Assembly: GCA_019747455.1 (NCBI GenBank)
Contig: JAIEQT010000001.1
Coordinates: forward strand, 1-5,039
Source of the DNA: Chitinophagaceae bacterium
GTDB taxonomy: Bacteria > Bacteroidota > Bacteroidia > Chitinophagales > Chitinophagaceae
DNA: 5,039 nt
Reading direction: 5' to 3'
In this document: positions 1 to 5,039 of the stretch, piece by piece
How positions within the stretch are numbered: position 1 is the stretch's first letter
Layout: every line of letters starts with the position of its first letter
The notes under the pieces: generated by a model
The model's database searches: none
What the model was told of the DNA's origin: nothing
What the model saw: only the letters and a program-made list of their open reading frames with translations
Position numbers and translations under genes: made by a program

Positions 1-37
1 AGTATTTCTATATAACATTGCAGATTCAAACTAGTAC

Positions 38-1192
38 ATGTATCCCAATCTCTATTACGCCTGTAAGGATCTTTTTGGTTTTCAGCTCGAAGGGTTAAAG
101 CTTATTAATAGCTTTGGTTTTTTTGTAGCCTTATCTTTCATCATATCCGCGTGGATATTGAGTATGGAGCTGAAGCGTAAGCAAGGTCTAGGGTTATTTG
201 TACATACTGAAGAAAAAATAAAAATTGGGGAACCCGCCGGTTTAGGGGAGTTGATTATTAATGGAATACTCGGATTTGTTTTCGGCTATAAAATTATAGG
301 CGCGTTCACAGTTCCTGATGCGTTACATGATCCGCAGTCTTTTATATTGTCCTCCCAAGGTAATTTTTTATCAGGTATGATTGTAGCATTGATTTTTGGA
401 GGATTGAAATGGTGGGAGAAAAAAAAGCAACAATTAGAAAAGCCGGAAGAGAGAACCATTCGCATATGGCCACATGATAGAGTAGGAGATATGGTTATTT
501 ACGCGGCACTATTTGGATTTTTAGGCGCTAAAATTTTTCATAATCTGGAGAACTGGAATGAGTTTACTAAAGATCCCATTGGTTCGCTTATATCATTTAG
601 TGGACTCACTTTCTACGGTGGACTTATCTGTGCGGGACTTGCCATATATTGGTATGCCCGTAAAAATAAAATCAGTTTTATTCATTTGCTCGATGCCTTT
701 GCACCTACTATGATGTTTGCTTATGCACTTGGTAGGGTTGGGTGCCAAATTAGTGGTGATGGCGATTGGGGAATTGTGAATACAGCGCCAAAGCCATTTT
801 CCTGGCTGCCTAATTTTTTTTGGAGCTATCAATATCCGCATAATGTATTGAGTAAGGGGGTGCCTATACCCGGTTGCGTAGGCGAACAATTCTGTAATCA
901 ATTGCCACTCCCTGTGTACCCCACGCCTTTGTATGAGGTTATTGTATGTGCTATTTTATTTTTTGTGATCTGGGCTTTTCGTAAGAAAATTAAAACACCG
1001 GGTATTTTATTTTCTATTTATTTAATTATGAATGGCGTAGAAAGATTTTTAATTGAGAAAATTAGGGTAAACACAAAATACGATTTACCATTTCATCCCA
1101 CACAAGCAGAACTCATTTCTTTGGCATTATTCATTGGGGGTGTGTATATGTTTTATGCATGTAGTAAGTCTAATAAGCATAATGCCCTATAA
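38..1192 (+). CDS. lgt: Prolipoprotein diacylglyceryl transferase (Lgt), Bacteroidota type
   Basis: Transfers the diacylglyceryl group of phosphatidylglycerol to the cysteine of prolipoprotein lipoboxes, the first step of lipoprotein maturation, in the inner membrane. The 384-residue product is complete. Its start, MYPNLYYA, matches how I remember Bacteroidota homologues beginning; no Shine-Dalgarno is visible. Hydrophobic segments lie at about 22-42, 72-91, 108-125, 151-167, 187-206, 215-231, 298-315, 320-335 and 357-373. The Lgt signature is GRVGCQISGDGDWG at 232-245, and R233 corresponds to the essential arginine of E. coli GRIGNFxN. LTFYGGLI (190-197) aligns with the E. coli FHGG motif, with Tyr in place of His. 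YPTPLYE (294-300) and ERFLIEKIR (335-343) are further family motifs. It is longer than the roughly 290-residue E. coli enzyme, because of an extra N-terminal portion and a periplasmic loop at about 246-293. The last 23 bases overlap the opposing DUF1287 pseudogene. Promoter not seen; only 37 bases precede the start. Confidence 0.95.
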   Translation: MYPNLYYACKDLFGFQLEGLKLINSFGFFVALSFIISAWILSMELKRKQGLGLFVHTEEKIKIGEPAGLGELIINGILGFVFGYKIIGAFTVPDALHDPQSFILSSQGNFLSGMIVALIFGGLKWWEKKKQQLEKPEERTIRIWPHDRVGDMVIYAALFGFLGAKIFHNLENWNEFTKDPIGSLISFSGLTFYGGLICAGLAIYWYARKNKISFIHLLDAFAPTMMFAYALGRVGCQISGDGDWGIVNTAPKPFSWLPNFFWSYQYPHNVLSKGVPIPGCVGEQFCNQLPLPVYPTPLYEVIVCAILFFVIWAFRKKIKTPGILFSIYLIMNGVERFLIEKIRVNTKYDLPFHPTQAELISLALFIGGVYMFYACSKSNKHNAL

Positions 1193-1620
1193 TTCTGTAT
1201 AAGCCAGCAAATGATATCACCCGGTAAGTAATCCTTTTCATTTTTTGATATAGATAATACAATACCTTTTCTTTCAAAAAATTTCATAAGGTTAGGTACC
1301 CTTCTATGATCAATATTTTTATCACACTGAGTTAACCCCCAATTTTTTGGATTAACAGCAAAATTTTTTTCCATATCGATATGAACCCTTTCTTGCAAAT
1401 CAATTCCTAGTTTCCTGTACGCACGAATAACTACGTCGGCACATACTCCTTTGTTAGATGGAATATCACCATTTGGGTAACTAATAACAAAATAAGAGGG
1501 ATCGTAGATTACTTTTCCATCTGTAAGTAGCACTGCTGCCTCGGCTAACTATAATGAAAAAGACTTTTGCGATATGGCAATAAAAGGATAAACAACGAAA
1601 ATTAAAATCCATTTTTTCAT
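1170..1620 (-). pseudogene. Decayed DUF1287 (YijF-like) secreted protein: in-frame stop plus internal deletion
   Basis: Read from the ATG at 1620, the frame gives a signal-peptide-like start (MKKWILIFVVYPFIAIS), then an amber TAG at 1551-1549 (codon 24). It continues in the same frame into a clear DUF1287 core: LAEAAVLLTDGKVIYDPSY, YPNGDIP, GVCADVVIRAYRKLGIDLQ (Cys at codon 60), NIDHRRVPNL (102-111) and DYLPGDIICWL (130-140). The HIGIV and NIG segments expected after PGDIxxW are absent. From 1199, one base out of frame, the DNA encodes YRIIGHYAY and a TAG at 1172-1170, resembling the family's usual GHYRY-like C-terminus. This suggests an internal deletion of a few tens of codons with a frameshift near 1200. 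Without the shift, the frame runs on to a TAA at 1155-1153 inside antisense lgt. DUF1287 has no firmly known function. Its Cys and missing His pattern recalls NlpC/P60 cysteine peptidases (inference). It converges on lgt with a 23-bp tail overlap. Confidence 0.82.
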
Positions 1621-1652
1621 AATATGTTGATGCGCAAGCATTCTATTTTCAT
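1617..1652 (-). other. 11-codon leader ORF overlapping the DUF1287 start (ATGA)
   Basis: A short frame, MKIECLRINIL then TGA, starts at 1652 and ends at 1617. Its TGA overlaps the ATG of the DUF1287 remnant in an ATGA arrangement typical of translational coupling. A strong SD-like GGAGG lies about 5 bases upstream of its ATG, the only such site before a start in this window. It could be a leader peptide or a vestigial N-terminal extension shifted out of frame (a one-base shift would place MKIECLRINIL before KKWILIF). It may also be chance. It resembles no protein I know. Confidence 0.3.
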
Positions 1653-1678
1653 AATATCCTCCAAGTTTTAACAGTTCC

Positions 1679-1713
1679 CGTCTATCGTCTATCGTCTATC
1701 GTCTATCGTCTAT
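1679..1713. repeat. Five exact tandem heptamers CGTCTAT
   Basis: CGTCTAT is repeated five times without a mismatch (ATAGACG on the other strand), between the divergent DUF1287 remnant and the outer-membrane protein gene. The following bases stay roughly in a 7-nt register (ACCCTAT, TCCCCCC, ATTCCCG, CCTCTCA, to 1741). They make a strongly pyrimidine-rich + strand from about 1674 to 1747. Heptamer arrays of this kind are, from memory, frequent between genes in Chitinophaga- and Pedobacter-like genomes. The role is unknown. No coding frame or stable hairpin is seen in it. Confidence 0.93.
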
Positions 1714-1796
1714 ACCCTATTCCCCCCATTCCCGCCTCTCATCCCTTAAAATTTACCGTCCATGTTAAAATCATGTACCTTGTTAAACATAGTACA

Positions 1797-1804
1797 TAGG
1801 TTTG
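1797..1804 (+). promoter_or_regulatory. Candidate Bacteroidota -7 promoter element TAGGTTTG
   Basis: TAGGTTTG matches the Bacteroidota -7 consensus TAnnTTTG and lies 43 bases before the start of the outer-membrane protein gene, leaving a short untranslated leader of roughly 35-40 bases. The -33 element is imperfect: ATG at 1773-1775 stands where TTG is expected (21-base spacer), and the nearest true TTG (1780-1782) has only a 14-base spacer. TGTTAAA occurs twice nearby (1763-1769 and 1781-1787, 18 bases apart) and could be a regulator site, but this is weak. Confidence 0.5.
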
Positions 1805-1847
1805 TTCTGTAATTAGTAAAAACAAGAACTATAAAATACAGAAAATC

Positions 1848-4301
1848 ATGAAAAAGATCTTTAAAACACTCTTTTTGTTTAGTTTTTCAGCTATTTCGAT
1901 AGCTGCTACAGCTCAACAAAATCCCAAAGACCTCATTTCGGGCAAAATCTACGGGGCAGGTAAACCTACTGAAGCAGCCTTAGTAAGCCTATTAAATGCT
2001 AAAGATTCATCTTTGGTAAAAACAGCGGTTTCAGATAAAAATGGAAACTTTGGATTTAACCCTTCCAAAAATGGGGCTTATTTATTGTCCGCTAACCTTG
2101 TAGGGTACACCAAAACCTATTCATCGGTATTTACATTCAACGGCTCACCGCTTACGCCTTATGACTTAAACCTCGCACCTTCAACCAAGCAATTGAATGA
2201 AGTTACTGTAACTTCTAAAAAACCATTAATTGAAGTGCAACCAGATAAGATGGTCGTAAATGTGGAAGCTTCGCCAACCAATGCCGGTGCAACCGCTTTG
2301 GAAGTACTAGAAAAATCACCCGGTATTTCTGTAGATAAAGATGGCAATATCAGTTTGAAAGGAAAAGAAGGCGTAATGGTATATATGGATGGTAGGCCTA
2401 CTTATTTATCCGGACAAGATCTGGTTAATCTTCTACGCAATATGCAGAGCAATCAATTGGAGCAAATTGAAATCATGACCAATCCACCTGCTAAATATGA
2501 TGCTGCCGGTAATGCAGGTATTATCAATATAAAAACAAAGAAAACAAAAATATTTGGTTTGAATGGTTCCGTAAGTGCCGGGGTTGGACAAGGTATATAT
2601 AATCGTACGAACCAAAATGCAACTATCAACTATCGTAAAAATAAAGTGAATGTATTTGGAAACATAAGTCATAATCAAAATACTTCATTTCAAAATATCA
2701 GTATCGATAGAAGATTTATTGATAATAGCTCAAAACAAATAACATCGTTTTTTGAGCAAGTAAATAATTCTAAAAGAACAAATGATAACTATAGTGCTAA
2801 AGTTGGGTTGGATTTTTTTGCTTCTAAAAAAACAACACTTGGATTCGTAGCCAATGTTTTTAATAACGCTCATGATGATATTACACCTGGCGATATCAAT
2901 ATATTAAGTACTACACGTACAAAAATTAGTAATACGCAAGCTTTATCGAAAAGTAAAGAAAAATGGATGGGATATGGACTGAATGCTTACTTGCGTCATA
3001 TTTTTGATTCAACAGGAAGAGAAATCAATATTGATATCGATAATCTTAAGTACGATCGTTCCAATAATATTGGTGTATATAATCAGTATTATACGCCAAC
3101 AGGAATGCCGGCTTCTAAAGGTGATACACTTTTAGGAAGCTTACCACAAGTTATTGATATCTACAGTTTCAAGGCAGATTATAGTCACCCGTTAAAGAAA
3201 GGTGCTAAATTGGAACTGGGTGTAAAATCGAGCTTGGTAAATACTGATGCTAACGCAATATATGATTCTGTTACTTACGGTAAAACCGTACGTGATGTAA
3301 ATAGAAGTAATCACTTTATATATAAAGAAAATATTAATGCCGCATATATTAATTTTTCAAAACCTTTAACTACGAAACTTAGTATGCAATTGGGTTTGCG
3401 GGCAGAGCATACCCATGCCAGAGGAAACCAGGTTACCACCAATATCCAGTTCAACAGAAATTATGTACAGCTTTTTCCAACTGCCTATTTTCAATATACA
3501 TTGAATAAAAATAATAGTGTGGGTATCAATTATGGCAGGAGAATTCGCAGACCTGATTATGAAAGCTTAAATCCTTTTATTGAATTCTTAGATAGGTATA
3601 CGTATGAGCAAGGTAATCCGTTACTTCGTCCGCAAATTTCTGATAATATCGAACTAACTCATACCTTCAAAGGATTCCTGAATACAACAATAAACTATTC
3701 TCAAACCAATGATATCATTCAACAGGTATTAATTCAGGATAATAGTAACAATACCACTTTTATTAAACAAGAGAATATCGCCTCTCAACGCCAGATTGGC
3801 TTATCAGTTAACGCGTATAATCAATATACCAAATGGTGGAGTGGAAATATTTATGTAAATGTATTCTATAATAAATTCAGTGGGCTTATTAATAACGCAC
3901 CTGTAACACTCGATGCCACAACAGCTATGGCTAATATTAGTCAGCAATTTAAGTTTAAGAAAGGATGGAGTGGAGAAGTGAGTGGCTTTTATCGCACACC
4001 TGCTTTAGAGAGTATTTTTAATATCGGTGCATTCGGCGTAATGAATCTGGGCGTTAGTAAGCAAGTAATGAAAAATAAGGGCAGTGTTCGCTTAAATGTA
4101 CGTGACATTTTATGGTCGCAAAAAATATCCGGATATACTAAGTACGATAATGTGGATGCTAACTTCCGTCAATATCAAGATAGTAGGGTTGTAAACCTAA
4201 GCTTTACATATCGTTTCAGCAAGGGTAAGGCTAGTACACAACAGCGTCAACGGAGCAGTGCCGATGATGAGAAGAGTAGGGTAGGTGGGGCTAACAATTA
4301 G
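1848..4301 (+). CDS. TonB-dependent receptor-like outer-membrane beta-barrel protein
   Basis: An 817-residue protein, complete. The signal peptide covers about 1-22 (MKKIFKTLFLFSFSAISIAA, then TAQ before QNPKD). A carboxypeptidase-regulatory-like beta-sandwich follows at about 29-110 (SGKIYGAG, SDKNGNFGF, GYTKTY). A plug domain spans about 115-232: QLNEVTVTSKKPLIE, LEVLEKSPGISVDKDGNISL, VYMDGRPTYLS, IEIMTNPPAKYDAAGNAGIINI. The remainder is a beta-barrel of the 'outer membrane protein beta-barrel family' (OMP_b-brl_3 type), with RRIRRPDYESLNPF (564-577) and YEQGNPLLRPQISDNIEL (586-603). It ends in VVNLSFTYRF, a typical last strand, then a 27-residue charged tail (SKGKASTQQRQ and on). The substrate is unknown: no SusD-like lipoprotein, siderophore or anti-sigma gene adjoins it, so a SusC glycan role is not supported. 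The start is the first ATG of the signal peptide; the upstream sequence is A-rich with no SD. It is probably monocistronic, with a promoter at 1797 and a terminator at 4329. Confidence 0.93.
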   Translation: MKKIFKTLFLFSFSAISIAATAQQNPKDLISGKIYGAGKPTEAALVSLLNAKDSSLVKTAVSDKNGNFGFNPSKNGAYLLSANLVGYTKTYSSVFTFNGSPLTPYDLNLAPSTKQLNEVTVTSKKPLIEVQPDKMVVNVEASPTNAGATALEVLEKSPGISVDKDGNISLKGKEGVMVYMDGRPTYLSGQDLVNLLRNMQSNQLEQIEIMTNPPAKYDAAGNAGIINIKTKKTKIFGLNGSVSAGVGQGIYNRTNQNATINYRKNKVNVFGNISHNQNTSFQNISIDRRFIDNSSKQITSFFEQVNNSKRTNDNYSAKVGLDFFASKKTTLGFVANVFNNAHDDITPGDINILSTTRTKISNTQALSKSKEKWMGYGLNAYLRHIFDSTGREINIDIDNLKYDRSNNIGVYNQYYTPTGMPASKGDTLLGSLPQVIDIYSFKADYSHPLKKGAKLELGVKSSLVNTDANAIYDSVTYGKTVRDVNRSNHFIYKENINAAYINFSKPLTTKLSMQLGLRAEHTHARGNQVTTNIQFNRNYVQLFPTAYFQYTLNKNNSVGINYGRRIRRPDYESLNPFIEFLDRYTYEQGNPLLRPQISDNIELTHTFKGFLNTTINYSQTNDIIQQVLIQDNSNNTTFIKQENIASQRQIGLSVNAYNQYTKWWSGNIYVNVFYNKFSGLINNAPVTLDATTAMANISQQFKFKKGWSGEVSGFYRTPALESIFNIGAFGVMNLGVSKQVMKNKGSVRLNVRDILWSQKISGYTKYDNVDANFRQYQDSRVVNLSFTYRFSKGKASTQQRQRSSADDEKSRVGGANN

Positions 4302-4328
4302 TATTTCTCATGTTCAATATATATTCCG

Positions 4329-4357
4329 GCCCCGGTTTCAACCGGGGCTTATTTTTT
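4329..4357 (+). terminator. Intrinsic terminator of the outer-membrane protein gene
   Basis: GCCCCGGTT (4329-4337) pairs perfectly with AACCGGGGC (4340-4348), a 9-bp GC-rich stem (8 bp with a TTCA tetraloop if the last pair opens). TTATTTTTTT follows at once. It begins 28 bases after the stop codon of the outer-membrane protein gene. This is a textbook Rho-independent terminator and separates that gene from yajQ. Confidence 0.93.
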
Positions 4358-4360
4358 TAT

Positions 4361-4368
4361 TATTTTTG
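4361..4368 (+). promoter_or_regulatory. Weak candidate -7 element TATTTTTG for yajQ
   Basis: TATTTTTG fits TAnnTTTG and sits between the terminator's T-rich tail and the heptamer array, 66 bases before the yajQ start. There is no good TTG about 17-23 bases upstream, because that interval falls in the terminator hairpin, and T-rich sequence matches by chance. If real, the heptamer array would be transcribed as the yajQ leader. Confidence 0.25.
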
Positions 4369-4372
4369 CTCT

Positions 4373-4434
4373 TAACTCGTAACTCGAATCTTTTAACCCG
4401 TAACCCGAATCTCATAACTCGAAACTTATATCCC
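4373..4434. repeat. Degenerate heptamer array with a 21-bp higher-order period, abutting yajQ
   Basis: In strict 7-nt register the array reads TAACTCG, TAACTCG, AATCTTT, TAACCCG, TAACCCG, AATCTCA, TAACTCG, AAACTTA, TATCCC, and then the yajQ ATG. Triplets of heptamers form a 21-bp unit: 4373-4393 and 4394-4414 differ at four positions, and 4415-4434 is a worn third copy. It differs in sequence from the CGTCTAT array at 1679, but both have a 7-bp unit and lie directly upstream of a gene. No SD is present within it. Confidence 0.88.
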
Positions 4435-4926
4435 ATGCCCTCATTCGATATTGCTTCTTCCGTAGACCTTCAAGTACTTGATAATGCTATCAATACCGTA
4501 AAAAAAGAAATTGCCGGTAGATACGATTTCAGAGACTCCCATGTTTTGATTGAACTCAATAAAAAAGATTTTATAGTAAAATTGGAAGTAGATTCTGATA
4601 TGCAAATGAAACAATTGATAGATGTATTGATCAGCAGATCTATGAAACAAGGTATTGCCGGTAATGCTTTCGACTTTAGCAAGGATGCATACCCAAGCGG
4701 TAAAATAGTACGAAAGGAAGTTCCTGTTAAAAACGGGTTGAAGCAAGACGATGCCAAGAAGATTGTAAAAATGATCAAAGACAGTGGGTTGAAAGTGCAG
4801 CCTGCTATTATGGATGATATTATACGGGTTACAGCCAAGAAAATCGATGATTTACAGGAAGTTATAGCAAAATGTAAGGCTACCGATTTTGGTGTTCCTT
4901 TACAGTTTGTAAATATGAAAAGCTAG
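4435..4926 (+). CDS. yajQ: YajQ-family (UPF0234) nucleotide / cyclic-di-GMP-binding protein
   Basis: A 163-residue cytosolic protein, the same length as E. coli YajQ. The family fold is two ferredoxin-like domains; some members (for example in Xanthomonas and Pseudomonas) bind cyclic di-GMP and modulate transcription, and others have been reported to bind nucleotides. Seen here: the N-terminus MPSFDIASSVDLQ, EIAGRYDF (25-32), GLKQDDAKKIVKMIK (101-115), RVTAKKIDDLQEVI (131-144) and DFGVPLQFVN (151-160), close to the family's invariant end. The ATG at 4435 is chosen because MPSFDI is the conserved start. The frame is open for 50 more codons upstream (from 4285), but that stretch crosses a terminator and the heptamer array, whose 21-bp period yields repeated LTRN residues. 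No cyclic-di-GMP enzyme is nearby, so ligand binding in this species is inferred only from the family. Confidence 0.95.
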   Translation: MPSFDIASSVDLQVLDNAINTVKKEIAGRYDFRDSHVLIELNKKDFIVKLEVDSDMQMKQLIDVLISRSMKQGIAGNAFDFSKDAYPSGKIVRKEVPVKNGLKQDDAKKIVKMIKDSGLKVQPAIMDDIIRVTAKKIDDLQEVIAKCKATDFGVPLQFVNMKS

Positions 4927-4935
4927 TAAATAGTC

Positions 4936-4964
4936 GATTTTTTGGGTAAAATCCTTGTTTTTTT
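4936..4964 (+). terminator. Weak AT-rich hairpin and T-run after yajQ
   Basis: GATTTT (4936-4941) pairs with AAAATC (4948-4953) across a 6-base loop, and CTTG plus seven T follow. It starts 9 bases after the yajQ stop. The stem is short and AT-rich, so termination efficiency is doubtful, and it overlaps the promoter elements of the next gene. Confidence 0.35.
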
Positions 4965-4973
4965 ATATCTTTG
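4941..4973 (+). promoter_or_regulatory. Strong Bacteroidota promoter: TTTG, 21 nt, TATCTTTG
   Basis: TTTG at 4941-4944 and TATCTTTG at 4966-4973 match the -33 (TTTG/TTG) and -7 (TAnnTTTG) consensus used by the Bacteroidota primary sigma factor, with a 21-base spacer inside the usual range and T-rich. It is the best promoter in the window. Transcription would start at about 4978-4982, giving a leader of roughly 45 bases for the gene at 5026. Its quality suggests a highly expressed gene. Confidence 0.75.
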
Positions 4974-4989
4974 CCGCCCATTAATAATC

Positions 4990-5007
4990 GTACGGCCAAA
5001 TCCGTAC
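4990..5007 (+). promoter_or_regulatory. Leader hairpin before the gene at 5026
   Basis: GTACGG (4990-4995) and CCGTAC (5002-5007) form a perfect 6-bp stem with the loop CCAAAT, just inside the predicted transcript and 18 bases before the start codon. It could be a ribosomal-protein leader element or an mRNA-stabilising 5' hairpin. No T-run follows, so it is not a terminator. Function is inferred from position only. Confidence 0.35.
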
Positions 5008-5025
5008 CACCTAAAATCGTAAAAA

Positions 5026-5039
5026 ATGAAACAAGGTAT
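5026..5039 (+). CDS. Start of a gene cut by the window end (MKQG...), possibly ribosomal protein L31
   Basis: Only ATG AAA CAA GGT AT is visible, giving M-K-Q-G and then I or M. It follows a strong promoter and an A-rich (AAAAAATG), SD-free start typical of Bacteroidota. Many L31 proteins begin MKxGIHP, and a strong promoter with a structured short leader would suit a ribosomal protein, so rpmE is a reasonable guess. Four residues cannot establish it, and no symbol is assigned. Confidence 0.5.

Noticed and set aside
593..901. Antisense open frame of 102 codons inside lgt
   Set aside because: It lies opposite the conserved Lgt core, resembles no family and has the composition expected of a shadow frame.
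1549..1551. TAG as a recoded (read-through or pyrrolysine) codon
   Set aside because: The barrel gene and yajQ both end in TAG in this window, so TAG is a normal stop here. The second lesion near 1200 also points to a pseudogene.
1620..1640. TGCGCA palindrome as a regulator site
   Set aside because: It is only 6 bp and lies within the short leader frame; a hit of this size is expected by chance.
1679..1713. CRISPR-like array
   Set aside because: The units are 7 bp and directly abutting, with no spacers and no cas genes.
2159..2678. Two antisense open frames (2159-2347 and 2433-2678) inside the barrel protein gene
   Set aside because: Both are short and opposite strongly conserved plug-domain codons, with no start context or family resemblance.
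1848..4301. SusC-type glycan importer
   Set aside because: No SusD-like gene follows, and the barrel resembles the shorter OMP beta-barrel family rather than SusC proteins of about 1000 residues.
4285..4434. Upstream start for yajQ at 4285
   Set aside because: The extension overlaps the previous gene's end, its terminator and a tandem repeat, whereas MPSFDI at 4435 is the conserved family start and gives the usual 163 residues.
4441..4838. Two overlapping antisense open frames opposite yajQ
   Set aside because: They mirror conserved YajQ codons in different frames. Two overlapping frames on the same stretch cannot both be real, and neither shows a domain.

Overview
The window looks like a chromosomal segment from a Bacteroidota bacterium, most likely of the Chitinophagales/Sphingobacteriales type. 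The evidence is the AT-rich composition, a Bacteroidota-style Lgt with a GRVGCQxSGDGDWG signature, an outer-membrane protein with a carboxypeptidase-regulatory-like domain, plug and 'outer membrane protein beta-barrel' layout, TAnnTTTG promoter elements, starts without Shine-Dalgarno sequences, and intergenic 7-bp tandem repeats. The family assignments come from reading the protein sequences; no database search was possible.

Layout, left to right. (1) Positions 38-1192, + strand: lgt, prolipoprotein diacylglyceryl transferase, complete. (2) Positions 1170-1620, - strand, converging on lgt: a decayed DUF1287-family secreted protein. Its signal peptide is followed by an in-frame amber stop at codon 24. 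A well-conserved family core then runs to a deletion/frameshift junction at about 1200, and the usual family C-terminus (GHY-aromatic-stop) reappears in the neighbouring frame. An 11-codon reading frame with a strong SD-like sequence overlaps its start codon (ATGA). (3) Positions 1653-1847: a divergent intergenic region with five exact CGTCTAT heptamers, a pyrimidine-rich tail and a TAGGTTTG promoter element. (4) Positions 1848-4301, + strand: an 817-residue TonB-receptor-like outer-membrane beta-barrel protein, followed by a clear intrinsic terminator. (5) Positions 4373-4434: a degenerate heptamer array with a 21-bp higher-order period, lying directly against the next start codon. (6) Positions 4435-4926, + strand: a YajQ-family nucleotide-binding protein, complete at 163 residues. 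(7) Positions 4936-5039: a weak hairpin, a very good Bacteroidota promoter (TTTG, 21 nt, TATCTTTG), a leader with a 6-bp hairpin, and the first codons (MKQG) of a gene that runs off the window, possibly ribosomal protein L31.

The genes do not form an obvious pathway. Lgt and the DUF1287 remnant both concern exported or envelope proteins, the barrel protein is an outer-membrane component without a SusD partner, and YajQ is a housekeeping or signalling protein. Each appears to be its own transcription unit. I did not find a new multi-gene system. The parts most worth a second look are the pseudogene and the two heptamer arrays.
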